DNA from: Candidatus Microthrix subdominans
GTDB lineage: Bacteria; Actinomycetota; Acidimicrobiia; Acidimicrobiales; Microtrichaceae
Assembly (NCBI GenBank): GCA_016719385.1
Contig: JADJZA010000001.1
Location: 186,001 to 250,000 of the forward strand
Direction: 5' to 3'
Length of the DNA: 64,000 bases
Shown: positions 42,631 to 52,007 of the stretch, piece by piece
Layout: each line of letters begins with the position of its first letter
Numbering within the stretch: the stretch's first letter is position 1
Made by a program: the position numbers and the translations under genes
The notes under the pieces: generated by a model
The model's database searches: none
The model's input: only the letters and a program-made list of their open reading frames with translations
Told to the model about the DNA's origin: nothing

Positions 42631-43869
42631 TTAGCGGATCGAGATGTCGAAGTTGCGGGTGATCAGCCGGTCGACCAGCGCCCGACCAATCCCGGTGGCC
42701 GGGGTAAGCACGCCGGCAGCCTCTGGGAGCGCGTCGCCATCGAGGGCCAGAGCCAAGGCGCTCTGGCCCAACATGACAGCGGTGGCTGCATAGCCCGGAT
42801 CGCCGTCGGCGGCGACCGTCGAGACCACCTTACGGCCCCCGGCGGTGGTGGCATGCACATCGACGCGGAAGTGGCCGTTGGCGCGGGTCTCGGCGTCGGG
42901 CCCCTCCCCGGGGGAGGGCAACACCCGGTCGAGCAGCGAGCGGGTGGGACCGAATGCCATGGCGGCCGCACCGGCGACCGTGCCGGCGGCGATGCCGGTG
43001 GCCAGGAACGGCCCGGTAATCGGCGAGTCGAAGCCGATCACCTCCGAGTAGCGCATCCGGCGGCCGTAGGCGTGGTCGAGTAGCGCGTTACTGCGCCGCA
43101 CGATCCGGGTGTTGTACGGCGCCATGACGAACGGTGCCACCCACATGCCCAGCCGGCGGTCGTAGCGGGGCGGGCCCACGTCGCGCTGCGGCCCAAGGTC
43201 GGCCTCGGCTGCCCGATTGGGGCTGAGCGCATAGGGGTCCATCCCGATGCGACGCTTGGACGGGTCGGCAGCCATGACCGCAACCTGGTTGCGGATCGAG
43301 TCGATCGTGCCACCGCTCACGCCGCCTTTGACCGAGACGACAACCAGAGTGGCCTCGCTCAACGGATCGCCGTGGGCAGTGTCTGCCTCGCGGGCAGCTA
43401 TCATGACCGCCAGGTCGGAGGGCACCGAATCGAACCCGCAGGAGTGCACGATGCGAGCTCCCGAGGCGACGGCCGTGTCGTGGAATCGGTCGATGCTGTC
43501 GCGTACGAACAGCACCTCGCCGGTGAGGTCGGCGTAGTGGGTACCCGCCCGGGCACAGGCCTCGACGAGTGGCAGACCCCACCTGGCGTAGGGGCCGACC
43601 GTGGTGGCGACCACCCGGGTCTGTTCGGCGAGAGCGGTGATCGTGTCGGGCTCGTCGGCGTCAGCCACGATCAAAGGCCAGTCGGCGGCGGCCCCGCCAA
43701 GCTTGGCGCGGGCCTGCTCCAGGCGGGACAGGGAGCGACCGGCGAGCGCGATTCGGGTCGAGCCGTCGGCGTGGGCCGCCAGATGCCTGGCGGTGAGCTG
43801 GCCCACGAAGCCGGTCGCTCCGAAGAGCACCACCTCGTAGGGGCGATCGGCGGGATCTGATGTCGGCAT
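42631..43869 (-). CDS. Saccharopine dehydrogenase-like trans-acting enoyl reductase
   Basis: 412-residue NAD(P)-binding protein similar to mycobacterial trans-acting enoyl reductases of lipid synthesis. The Rossmann motif is VLFGATGFVGQLTARHLA; GPYARWGLPLVEACARAGTH and CGFDSVPSDLAV are conserved family segments. Two helices (GPFLATGIAAGTVAGAAAMAF) suggest membrane contact. Substrate unknown. TAGCCT (43876-43881) six bases before the ATG suggests a leaderless transcript; it overlaps the end of bioD. Confidence 0.82.
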   Translation of the reverse strand: MPTSDPADRPYEVVLFGATGFVGQLTARHLAAHADGSTRIALAGRSLSRLEQARAKLGGAAADWPLIVADADEPDTITALAEQTRVVATTVGPYARWGLPLVEACARAGTHYADLTGEVLFVRDSIDRFHDTAVASGARIVHSCGFDSVPSDLAVMIAAREADTAHGDPLSEATLVVVSVKGGVSGGTIDSIRNQVAVMAADPSKRRIGMDPYALSPNRAAEADLGPQRDVGPPRYDRRLGMWVAPFVMAPYNTRIVRRSNALLDHAYGRRMRYSEVIGFDSPITGPFLATGIAAGTVAGAAAMAFGPTRSLLDRVLPSPGEGPDAETRANGHFRVDVHATTAGGRKVVSTVAADGDPGYAATAVMLGQSALALALDGDALPEAAGVLTPATGIGRALVDRLITRNFDISIR

Positions 43870-43878
43870 TGGGCCAGG

Positions 43879-44615
43879 CTAACGACCGTCTTCCCGTGCG
43901 CTTTCCCCATCCAGGTCCGAGGAGCCGCCGGTGCGCCGTAGTGGGACGGCGAGATGCTCGACCAGCGCTGCGACGTCGGTGAGGACCGGCTGGGACAGGT
44001 GCGCGGCCAGCCAGCGTTGGTTCTCTCGATGGTCGGCGTCGGCGGGGCCGAAACGGTTCAGCAGCACGACGGTTCGATCGACCAGCGCCGGCGCACCGAG
44101 CGCAATCGAGTCGATGGCCGATCGGGCCGCCCCGATCGCCCCCAGCGAAGCATCGCCGACCAGCACGACCACGTCGGGGGCGACGGCGGCGCACAGCGCG
44201 AGCGAGTCGGCGTCGGCCGCCACCGGCGAACGGACCCCGCCCACCGTCTCCAGCCAGCCCACGCGGCACCCCCGGGGCCAGGTCAGCTCGGAGAGCAGTG
44301 CCCCAAGGAGCGGAGGCGGCAGGCCAAGCTGCTTGGCCGCCATCGGCGGTGCGAGGGCAACGCCGTAGCGCCGATGGGGTGGGGTGACGTGGTCGATGGG
44401 TTCGCCGCTGGCGTGGGCGAGCACCGTGGAGTCGAGCGGGTCGTGCCCATGGCCGGCGAAGCTCTCGGCGGGCTTGCGGGCCGCCACGTCGATGGACCGA
44501 TGGCGCAACGACTCGACCACCTGGGCCCCCACCCAGGTCTTGCCCACCTCGGTGGCGGTGCCGACGCAGGCGACGAGCAGGTTCGGCCGAACCGCACCGT
44601 CGATGCTGGGCTCGC

Positions 44616-44619
<4 letters not shown>
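43879..44619 (-). CDS. bioD: Dethiobiotin synthetase
   Basis: 246 residues. Converts 7,8-diaminononanoate, CO2 and ATP to dethiobiotin. The P-loop is GTATEVGKTWVGAQ; RKPAESF and LETVGGVRSPVA follow the family, with the usual GTD aspartate replaced by Ala. Its ATG overlaps the bioF stop (ATGA), so the two are translationally coupled. bioA and bioB are not in the window. Confidence 0.85.
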
Positions 44620-45854
<1,235 letters not shown>

Positions 45855-45911
45855 CGGCGCGACGGTAGCGGGCTGATCACCCCGGAGCGGCGGCGACCGT
45901 CGGGACAGGGC

Positions 45912-47108
45912 TCAGCGGGTCAGGATGACCGAGGATCCGTGGCCGAACAGGCCTTGGTTGGCGGTGATGCCCACCTTGGCTTCCTCGACCTGACGGCCCT
46001 CCGCCTCGCCGCGCAGCTGCCAGGTGAGCTCGCAGGCCTGAGCGATCGCCTGTGCGGGCACGGCCTCGCCGAAGCAGGCCAGGCCGCCCGACGGGTTGAC
46101 CGGCAGGCGTCCGCCCAGCGTGGTTGCGCCCTCTCGGATCATCCCTTCGGCCTCGCCGGGCTCGCAGAAGCCCAGGTCCTCGTACCAGTCGAGCTCCAAG
46201 GCGGCGGACAGGTCGTACACCTCGGCGACGTCGACGTCCTCGGGACCGAGGCCCGCCTCCTCGTAGGCGGAGTGCCCGATGCTCTGCTTGAAGGTGCGCT
46301 CCGGCAGGGGATAGCCCACCGTCGAGTCGGTGGCGAAGTGCGGCATCTCGATGACCGTGTTGGGGTAGGTCGGCGTCGTCGTCGACACCGCCGCCACCCT
46401 CACCGGGCGGTCAAGACCGCGCTTCTTGGCGTACTCCATCGAGGTGAGCACCATCGCCGCGCCGCCGTCAGAGGTGGCGCAGATGTGCAGCAGGTGCAAG
46501 GGATCGGCGACCACCGGCGAGGCGGCGACGTCCTCAGCCGTGAACGCTTTGCGGTAGCGGGCGTACGGGTTGTTGAGGCCGTGCTTGGCGTTCTTGAGCT
46601 TCACCGCGGTGAAGTCGTCGACGGTCGCCCCGAAGAGGTCGATGCGGCGCCGGGCGTACATACCGAAGTAGGTGGGGTTGGTTGCCCCGAGCAGGCGAAA
46701 GCGCAGCCAGTCCGGATCGGTGGTGCGCTCGCCGCCCTGCGGGGCCAGGAAACCCTTGGGGGTGGTGTCGGCACCGACAACCAACGCAACGTCGCAGCGT
46801 CCCGACAGGATGCGGGCTCGAGCGGCCTCGATCGCCATGGCGCCGGAGGCACACGCCCCGTAGCTCGACGTCACCGGCACGCCGGTCCACCCGAGTGCCT
46901 GGGCGAACGTCGCTCCTGCGACGTAGCCGGGATAGCCGTTGCGCATCGTGTCGGCGCCGGACACGAAGCCGACGTCCTCCCACGGGATACCGGCGTCGCT
47001 CAGCGCAGCAAGAGCGGCATGGACGCCGTAGGTCACGAAGTTGTGACCCCACTTGCCCCACGGGTGCATGCCGACGCCGGCGACGGCGACCTCGTTGGTG
47101 CTGCTCAT
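45912..47108 (-). CDS. Thiolase-like (lipid-transfer/Ltp-type) protein
   Basis: 398-residue thiolase-fold protein. It has the nucleophile region SYGACASGAMAIEAAR and DVAEVYDLSAALELDWYEDL, but the C-terminal thiolase motif GHPxGATG is replaced by GEAVPAQA, so the usual catalytic His is absent. This is typical of Ltp-type proteins, some of which are retro-aldolases with a DUF35 partner in steroid side-chain degradation. It overlaps the DUF35 gene by four bases. ATG 47108 follows GAGGAGG. Confidence 0.82.
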   Translation of the reverse strand: MSSTNEVAVAGVGMHPWGKWGHNFVTYGVHAALAALSDAGIPWEDVGFVSGADTMRNGYPGYVAGATFAQALGWTGVPVTSSYGACASGAMAIEAARARILSGRCDVALVVGADTTPKGFLAPQGGERTTDPDWLRFRLLGATNPTYFGMYARRRIDLFGATVDDFTAVKLKNAKHGLNNPYARYRKAFTAEDVAASPVVADPLHLLHICATSDGGAAMVLTSMEYAKKRGLDRPVRVAAVSTTTPTYPNTVIEMPHFATDSTVGYPLPERTFKQSIGHSAYEEAGLGPEDVDVAEVYDLSAALELDWYEDLGFCEPGEAEGMIREGATTLGGRLPVNPSGGLACFGEAVPAQAIAQACELTWQLRGEAEGRQVEEAKVGITANQGLFGHGSSVILTR

Positions 47109-47608
47109 TGCGCTGCCTCCTCGGCCGGGCCCGATGCCGTTGCGTTGCTCGATGCTGTGGTGTTGGCGGCCGGGCGCCACTTCCACACCACCCGCTCGCC
47201 GTCATCGTCGACGAAGAGCGTGTCGATGACGAGCTCCATTTCCATTCCCACCTTCAAATCGGCCATGCCGACGTCGCTCGGCACCTGGCCGAGTACGACC
47301 AGCCCCTCCTCGGCCAGTTCGACCGCAGCGATGGCAAACGGCTCGAAACCGCCCGGTGGTTCGATGTACGGCGCCGGCGGCTGATAGCCGGCCGAGGTGT
47401 AGCTCCACAGCGTGCCTCGGGTGCTCAGCCGAACCGGCTCGGTGGCGCCGCCGGCGTGGCCCGGAGCCCGGGAGGTGTCGGTGGGCGGAAAGAAGTAGGT
47501 GCCCGAGCCGATGCAGCGCGAGCCGATCAACGCCGGCTCGGGATCGGTCTCGAACCAGCCCTCGATGGCAAGCTGCGCTGTCGGGTTGGTGGACTGCTGA
47601 GCGCTCAT
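47105..47608 (-). CDS. DUF35 OB-fold protein, partner of the thiolase-like protein
   Basis: 167 residues. The N-terminal rubredoxin-like zinc ribbon of DUF35 proteins is degenerate: only one Cys remains (LIGSRCIGSGTYFFPP). The OB-fold follows (GTLWSYTSAGYQPPAPYIEP, FAIAAVELAEEGLVVLGQV, MELVIDTLFVDDDGERVVWK). DUF35 proteins bind acyl-CoA and pair with thiolase-like enzymes. First gene of a two-gene operon whose promoter carries the palindrome shared with ipdF/echA20. Confidence 0.8.
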   Translation of the reverse strand: MSAQQSTNPTAQLAIEGWFETDPEPALIGSRCIGSGTYFFPPTDTSRAPGHAGGATEPVRLSTRGTLWSYTSAGYQPPAPYIEPPGGFEPFAIAAVELAEEGLVVLGQVPSDVGMADLKVGMEMELVIDTLFVDDDGERVVWKWRPAANTTASSNATASGPAEEAAQ

Positions 47609-47666
47609 GGCGTTCTCCTGGGGTCCGGTGCGGGGCAGACGATCGAGGTGGGGTGCGGGCCCAAAC

Positions 47667-47683
47667 CTGACGATGCGTCAGAT
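47667..47683. promoter_or_regulatory. Palindromic operator upstream of the DUF35/thiolase operon
   Basis: CTGACG-ATG-CGTCAG-AT; on the minus strand it reads ATCTGACGCATCGTCAG, nearly identical to the site at 49438-49456. It lies about 60 bases before the DUF35 gene. Another palindrome, GACAA-ACC-TTGTC, is adjacent at about 47688-47700. Confidence 0.65.
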
Positions 47684-47728
47684 CTTGAGACAAACCTTGT
47701 CAGATCCCGATCCACAGCGTCGAACGGG

Positions 47729-48505
47729 TCAGGTCGTCTGACCCCAATCCTGCACGCCAGGATTCTTCTCCGGGCTGTTTTGGCGGGGGTCGTCCTCAAC
47801 CGGGCCGATCACCGGGCTGAGCTTGGTGTGGGTCTTGCGCCGCATCCAGACAAACCCGAGGCCGAAACCGATCAGTATCCACGTCAGCAGGCTGACGAAC
47901 AGCCAGGTTATCGAACCGACGATTCCCCGACCCTGATTGATTTGCACGACGATCACGGGAAAGTTGGCCGTCTCGGCAAGTTCCTCAAGCTTCTTCTGGG
48001 CTTCGACCGCCTCCTGGTCGCTGGCGTCGGTCGTGAGCTCCGTCGTCAGACGTTCGTCAAGGATCTGGGCGATCTCGGTGAGTTCGCTCCGGCGCTCGAT
48101 GTCGTCGCGGCCCCTGATCTCCTGGTCGACCACGGTGCCCACGCCAGCCGTGTTGAGGTCGGCCAACGCAGCGTCGAACTGGGCGGCCGGGACACGAAAC
48201 GTCATGACCGTCTCGGCCCGCCGGGGAATGATCCCGAACGCCTTGGGGGGGAAGTCGGTGTTTTCTTTCTCGAGCTGACCTTGATGGCTTCGTTGAATGA
48301 TGACGCGGACGTCGTCGTGCGCTTCGGCAACGTCCGACGTCTCGATGTTGAGCTTCGCGTTGTACTCGCCTTTCGGGCCGGGCCCGGGGTTCCAGTCGCG
48401 GGCCCCGAGGAACACGCCGGCGAGGAGCAGTGTCGCTGTGGCGACGATGATTGCGATGACGATTGCTTTGATTGGGGACTTCTTGGGTTGGGGGTTAGCG
48501 ACCAT
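47729..48505 (-). CDS. DUF4349-like membrane protein
   Basis: 258 residues. An N-terminal helix (KAIVIAIIVATATLLLAGVF), an extracytoplasmic domain with the DUF4349 pattern FRVPAAQFDAALADLNTAG followed by a coiled-coil, and a C-terminal helix ending in basic residues. Function unknown. ATG 48505 (MVANPQPKK) gives a normal N-terminus; the open frame extends 18 codons further. A second DUF4349 gene is at 55640-56902. Confidence 0.65.
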   Translation of the reverse strand: MVANPQPKKSPIKAIVIAIIVATATLLLAGVFLGARDWNPGPGPKGEYNAKLNIETSDVAEAHDDVRVIIQRSHQGQLEKENTDFPPKAFGIIPRRAETVMTFRVPAAQFDAALADLNTAGVGTVVDQEIRGRDDIERRSELTEIAQILDERLTTELTTDASDQEAVEAQKKLEELAETANFPVIVVQINQGRGIVGSITWLFVSLLTWILIGFGLGFVWMRRKTHTKLSPVIGPVEDDPRQNSPEKNPGVQDWGQTT

Positions 48506-48549
48506 GATCAGGCCGGAAGGGACGGGGGAGGGCCCGCTGTGGCACCGGC

Positions 48550-49380
48550 CTAGCTGCAATCTTCGTGATCAACTTGGGCCTCCTCGAGGAACGCTGGCCG
48601 TTCGCCGCCCCCGTGCACCGTGAGGGTCGACCCGGTGACGTAGGACGCTAGCGGGGACGCCAGGAAGACGCAGGCGTTGGCCAGATCGGTCGGAGTGCCC
48701 ATGCGCCCGAGCGGCACGGTGGCGGCCACCGCCGCGACGCCCTCCTCGTCGCCGTAGTGCAGGTGCGCCTGCTCGGTCTCGATCAGGCCGGCGACGACGG
48801 CGTTGAGCCGCACTTTGGGGGCCCACTCCACAGCGAGGGACTGGGTGAGTCCGATCAATCCGGCCTTGGCCGCGCCGTAGGCGGCGGTTCCCGGCGACGG
48901 CCGAACGCCTGAGACCGAGGCGATGTTGATGATCGACCCACCGGTGTCCTGGGTACGCATCACCCGATTGGCCCGCTGGGCGACGTGGAGCGGGGCGGTC
49001 AGGTTGAGTGCGATGATCGCCTCGTGGAACCTGGGGCTCACCTCGGCGGCATCGACGTGCGGGGCGCCCCCGGCATTGTTGACGACCACGTCCAGGCGTC
49101 CCTCGGTGGCCTCGATGTCGGAGATCAAGGCGTCGACGGCGGTGGCATCGCGGACGTCGGCGGCGACGAAGCGGGCCTCCCGCCCCCCGGAGGAGGGAAG
49201 CTCGTCCGGCTCGTTGCGCCCGCAGATCACCACGTCGGCACCGTGGCCGAGGAAGGCCTCGCTGATGCCCCGCCCGATGCCACGCGAGCCGCCGGTGACC
49301 AGGACGACCGATCCGGAGAAGTCCAACGGGTCGGCTGCATCGCCAACCGGGGTGGGGCGGGGGTTGGGGGCGTTCGTCAT
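48550..49380 (-). CDS. ipdF: Short-chain dehydrogenase, IpdF-like
   Basis: 276-residue SDR. Cofactor loop VVLVTGGSRGIGRGISEAF, NNAGG, catalytic Ser in IASVSGVRPSPGTAAYGAAKAG (YxxxK). The segment EWAPKVRLNAVVAGLIETEQ and the ending TGSTLTVHGGGERP resemble mycobacterial IpdF (Rv3559c), which acts on a hydroxylated HIP-CoA intermediate of steroid C/D rings. Divergent from echA20-ipdABC with a shared operator region. GAGGAGAGG precedes the ATG. Confidence 0.8.
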   Translation of the reverse strand: MTNAPNPRPTPVGDAADPLDFSGSVVLVTGGSRGIGRGISEAFLGHGADVVICGRNEPDELPSSGGREARFVAADVRDATAVDALISDIEATEGRLDVVVNNAGGAPHVDAAEVSPRFHEAIIALNLTAPLHVAQRANRVMRTQDTGGSIINIASVSGVRPSPGTAAYGAAKAGLIGLTQSLAVEWAPKVRLNAVVAGLIETEQAHLHYGDEEGVAAVAATVPLGRMGTPTDLANACVFLASPLASYVTGSTLTVHGGGERPAFLEEAQVDHEDCS

Positions 49381-49437
49381 GGGGGATCCTCTCCTCAGAT
49401 CGAATTCAACTGCGGGCTGGACTACGTTGCCACAAGA

Positions 49438-49456
49438 ATCTGACGCGTCGTCAGAT
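49438..49456. promoter_or_regulatory. Palindromic operator between ipdF and echA20
   Basis: ATCTGACG-CGT-CGTCAGAT is a perfect 8-bp inverted repeat with a 3-base spacer in the 176-base divergent promoter region. Its near copy at 47667-47683 marks both as sites for one regulator. In mycobacteria this gene set is controlled by the TetR repressor KstR2, but the motif here differs from the KstR2 consensus. Confidence 0.75.
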
Positions 49457-49556
49457 GTGTGGGAACGGGTCGTCCCGGCGCAGGGAGCGAGCCGCGATCG
49501 CAGGCTCGAGCCGGGTGACCATGGCTCCGAGCACTCACAGCGTGGAGGCGAACACC

Positions 49557-50315
49557 ATGGGCTTTGAAGTCACGACCACCAACGGGATCCGCCACTTGGT
49601 GATGGACAACCCTCCGGTCAACGCCCTGACGGTCGCCGGCTGGTTCGAACTGGCCGACCTGCTCACCGAGGCCGGGCGTGACCCGGAGGTGGCGGTGGTC
49701 ATCCTCTCGGCGGCAGGCAAGGGCTTCAACGCCGGTGTCGACATCAAGGAGATGCAGAACACCGAGGGCTTCGACGCCCTGATCGGCGCCAACCGTGGCT
49801 GTGCTGCGGCCTTCGGCGCCATCTACGACTGCGAAGTGCCGGTGATCTGTGCCGTGCACGACTTCGTGCTCGGCGGCGGCATCGGCCTGATCGGCAACGC
49901 CGACGTCATCGTCGCCGCCGAGGGCACGACCATTGGGTTGCCCGAGGTGAAGCAGGGTGCGCTCGGCGCCGCCACCCACCTGTCCCGGCTGGTGCCTCCC
50001 CACCGGATGCGCCAGATGGTCTATACCGCCGAGCCGATCGACGTTTCGATTTTGCACGAGTGGGGGTCGGTGGCCGAGGTGGTGCCACGCGACGAGCTGT
50101 TGGCCACCGCCGAGCGCATCGCCGAGCAGATCGCCCGCCACAGCAACCTGGTGATCCGGGCGGCCAAGGAGTCGCTGAACGCCATCGATCCGGTCGACGT
50201 GCGCCGCAGCTACCGCATGGAGCAGGGCTTCACGTTTGAGCTCAACCTGTCCGGCGTGTCCGACGAGGCCCGCGACGCCTTCGTCGAGAAACGCGATCCG
50301 ACCTACAAGCGCTGA
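49557..50315 (+). CDS. echA20: Enoyl-CoA hydratase/isomerase family, EchA20-like
   Basis: 252-residue crotonase-fold protein. GKGFNAGVDIKEMQ and DFVLGGGIGLIGNADVIVAA form the oxyanion hole region; GLPEVKQGALGAATHLSRLV is typical of EchA20 (Rv3550), which opens the last steroid ring in HIP catabolism. It heads the echA20-ipdA-ipdB-ipdC operon. ATG 49557 is preceded by GGAGG; longer frames lack a site. Confidence 0.85.
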   Translation: MGFEVTTTNGIRHLVMDNPPVNALTVAGWFELADLLTEAGRDPEVAVVILSAAGKGFNAGVDIKEMQNTEGFDALIGANRGCAAAFGAIYDCEVPVICAVHDFVLGGGIGLIGNADVIVAAEGTTIGLPEVKQGALGAATHLSRLVPPHRMRQMVYTAEPIDVSILHEWGSVAEVVPRDELLATAERIAEQIARHSNLVIRAAKESLNAIDPVDVRRSYRMEQGFTFELNLSGVSDEARDAFVEKRDPTYKR

Positions 50316-50364
50316 CCCCACCGGCGAGCGCAAGGCACCACCAGCTTCAACAAGGAGGGCCCAC

Positions 50365-51228
50365 GTGGCCAACAAACTCACCACAGCGGCCGAGGCGACC
50401 TCGCACATCACCTCGGGAATGACGATCGGCATCGGCGGCTGGGGGGCCAGGCGCAAGCCGTTGGCGCTCATCGCCGAACTGGTCGCCCGCGACGACCTGT
50501 CCGACCTGACCGTCGTCGCCTACGGCGGCCCCGAGGTGGGCATCCTGTGCCGCGCCGGCAAGGTGGCCAAGGTGATCTCCGGGTTCGTCACCCTCGACAC
50601 GATCCCGCTCGAGCCCCACTACCGCATCGCCCGCCAGACCGGGTCGATCGAGGCGGCAGAGTGGGACGAGGGCATGATTCTGCTCGGGCTGAACGCCGCC
50701 GGCTGGAACCTGCCGTTCCTGCCCACCCGCGGTGGCCTGGGCTCCGACGTGCCCCGGGTGATGCCAGACCTGAAGATGGTCACCAGCCCCTACCCCGGGC
50801 GCAACGGCGGTGAGCCCGAGGAGCTGCTCGCCGTGCCGGCGCTGCACCTGGACGCCGCCCTGATTCACGCCCAGCGCGCCGACGCCCAGGGCAACGCCCA
50901 GTTGCTCGGCGAGGACCCGTTCTTCGATGACCTGTTTGTGCGGGCAGCCGACCGGGCGATCGTCAGCTGCGAACGCCTGGTCGACACGGCCGAGTTTCTC
51001 GACGAGGGGCCGGTGCAGACCCTGCTGGTCAGCCGGTTGAACACCGATGCCGTCGTCGAGGCCCCCGGTGGCGCCGGCTTTACCCAGTGCCTGCCCGACT
51101 ACGAACGCGACGAGGATGCCCAGCGGGCCTACGTCGCCACCGCCAAGAGCGACGAGACGTGGGACGAGTGGCTTGCCGCGTTCATCGCCAACCCCAGCCG
51201 TCAGATCAGCCAGGAGGCCACCCGATGA
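50365..51228 (+). CDS. ipdA: CoA-transferase-like hydrolase subunit alpha
   Basis: 287 residues. MTIGIGGWGARRKPLALIAE with the class I CoA-transferase alpha fold, YGGPEVGILCRAGKVAKVIS, and LIHAQRADAQGNAQLLGEDP match IpdA (Rv3551). IpdAB hydrolyses a ring of COCHEA-CoA in steroid C/D-ring breakdown. GTG 50365 follows AAGGAGG. Four-base overlap with ipdB. Confidence 0.9.
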   Translation: MANKLTTAAEATSHITSGMTIGIGGWGARRKPLALIAELVARDDLSDLTVVAYGGPEVGILCRAGKVAKVISGFVTLDTIPLEPHYRIARQTGSIEAAEWDEGMILLGLNAAGWNLPFLPTRGGLGSDVPRVMPDLKMVTSPYPGRNGGEPEELLAVPALHLDAALIHAQRADAQGNAQLLGEDPFFDDLFVRAADRAIVSCERLVDTAEFLDEGPVQTLLVSRLNTDAVVEAPGGAGFTQCLPDYERDEDAQRAYVATAKSDETWDEWLAAFIANPSRQISQEATR

Positions 51229-52007
51229 GCAACCAAGATGTCACCCGCGCCGACTATTGCGCCGTCGCCATCGCCGAGGCGTTCCGGGGCGACGGCGAGA
51301 TCCTCTGCAACCCGATCGGCAACGTGCCGCTGATCGGCGGCCGCCTGGCGCGGGCCTCCTTCGAGCCCGACCTGGCGATCACCGACGGGCTGGCCACCCT
51401 GACCGCCAACACGCCCGCGGTCGGACGGCCCGACCCCGACCGCGTCGTCGAGCACTGGAATCCCTACCGCCGCATGTTTGAGCTGCTCTGGAACGGGCAA
51501 CGCCACGTGATGATGGGCGCCAGCCAGGTCGACCGCTACGGCAACCAGAACCTGGCCGCCATCGGCGACTGGCACAAGCCCAAGGCCCAGCTGCTGGGCT
51601 TCCGCGGGGCGCCGGGCAACACGATCAGTCACACCACCAGCTACTTCGTGGGCAATCACTCGCCCAAGTCGCTGGTCGAGGCCGTCGACGTCGTCTCGGG
51701 TGTGGGCTACGACCGGGCCGCCGAGCTGGGCCCCGAAACTTCGCGGTTCCACGAGATTCGCCGGGTGGTCACCAACCTGTGCGTCATCGACTTTGAGGCC
51801 ACCGACGCCACCGGCGTGCACTGCGCCCGGCTGCGCTCGGTGCACCCCTGGTCGAGCGTCGACGACGTGGTCGCCGCCACCGGCTTCGAGCTGGCCCTAC
51901 CCGACGACGTCCCCGAGTCCCGTGCTCCGACCGCGGATGAGGTGGCGCTGCTGCGCAACCAGATCGATCCCGATGGTCTCGCCGGACGGGAAGTCCCGAA
52001 TGAGTGA
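51225..52007 (+). CDS. ipdB: CoA-transferase-like hydrolase subunit beta
   Basis: 260 residues. YCAVAIAEAFRGDGEILCNP, VMMGASQVDRYGNQNLAAIG and GFRGAPGNTISHTTSYFVGN are the IpdB (Rv3552) pattern, the second subunit of the IpdAB ring hydrolase. ATG overlaps the ipdA stop (ATGA) with CAGGAGG upstream. The end overlaps the first possible ipdC start. Confidence 0.9.
   Translation: MSNQDVTRADYCAVAIAEAFRGDGEILCNPIGNVPLIGGRLARASFEPDLAITDGLATLTANTPAVGRPDPDRVVEHWNPYRRMFELLWNGQRHVMMGASQVDRYGNQNLAAIGDWHKPKAQLLGFRGAPGNTISHTTSYFVGNHSPKSLVEAVDVVSGVGYDRAAELGPETSRFHEIRRVVTNLCVIDFEATDATGVHCARLRSVHPWSSVDDVVAATGFELALPDDVPESRAPTADEVALLRNQIDPDGLAGREVPNE

Noticed and set aside
42452..42634. Small gene over the 73-bp repeat
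   Set aside because: The reading frame simply runs through the tandem repeat, has no ribosome-binding site and different frames give similar lengths.
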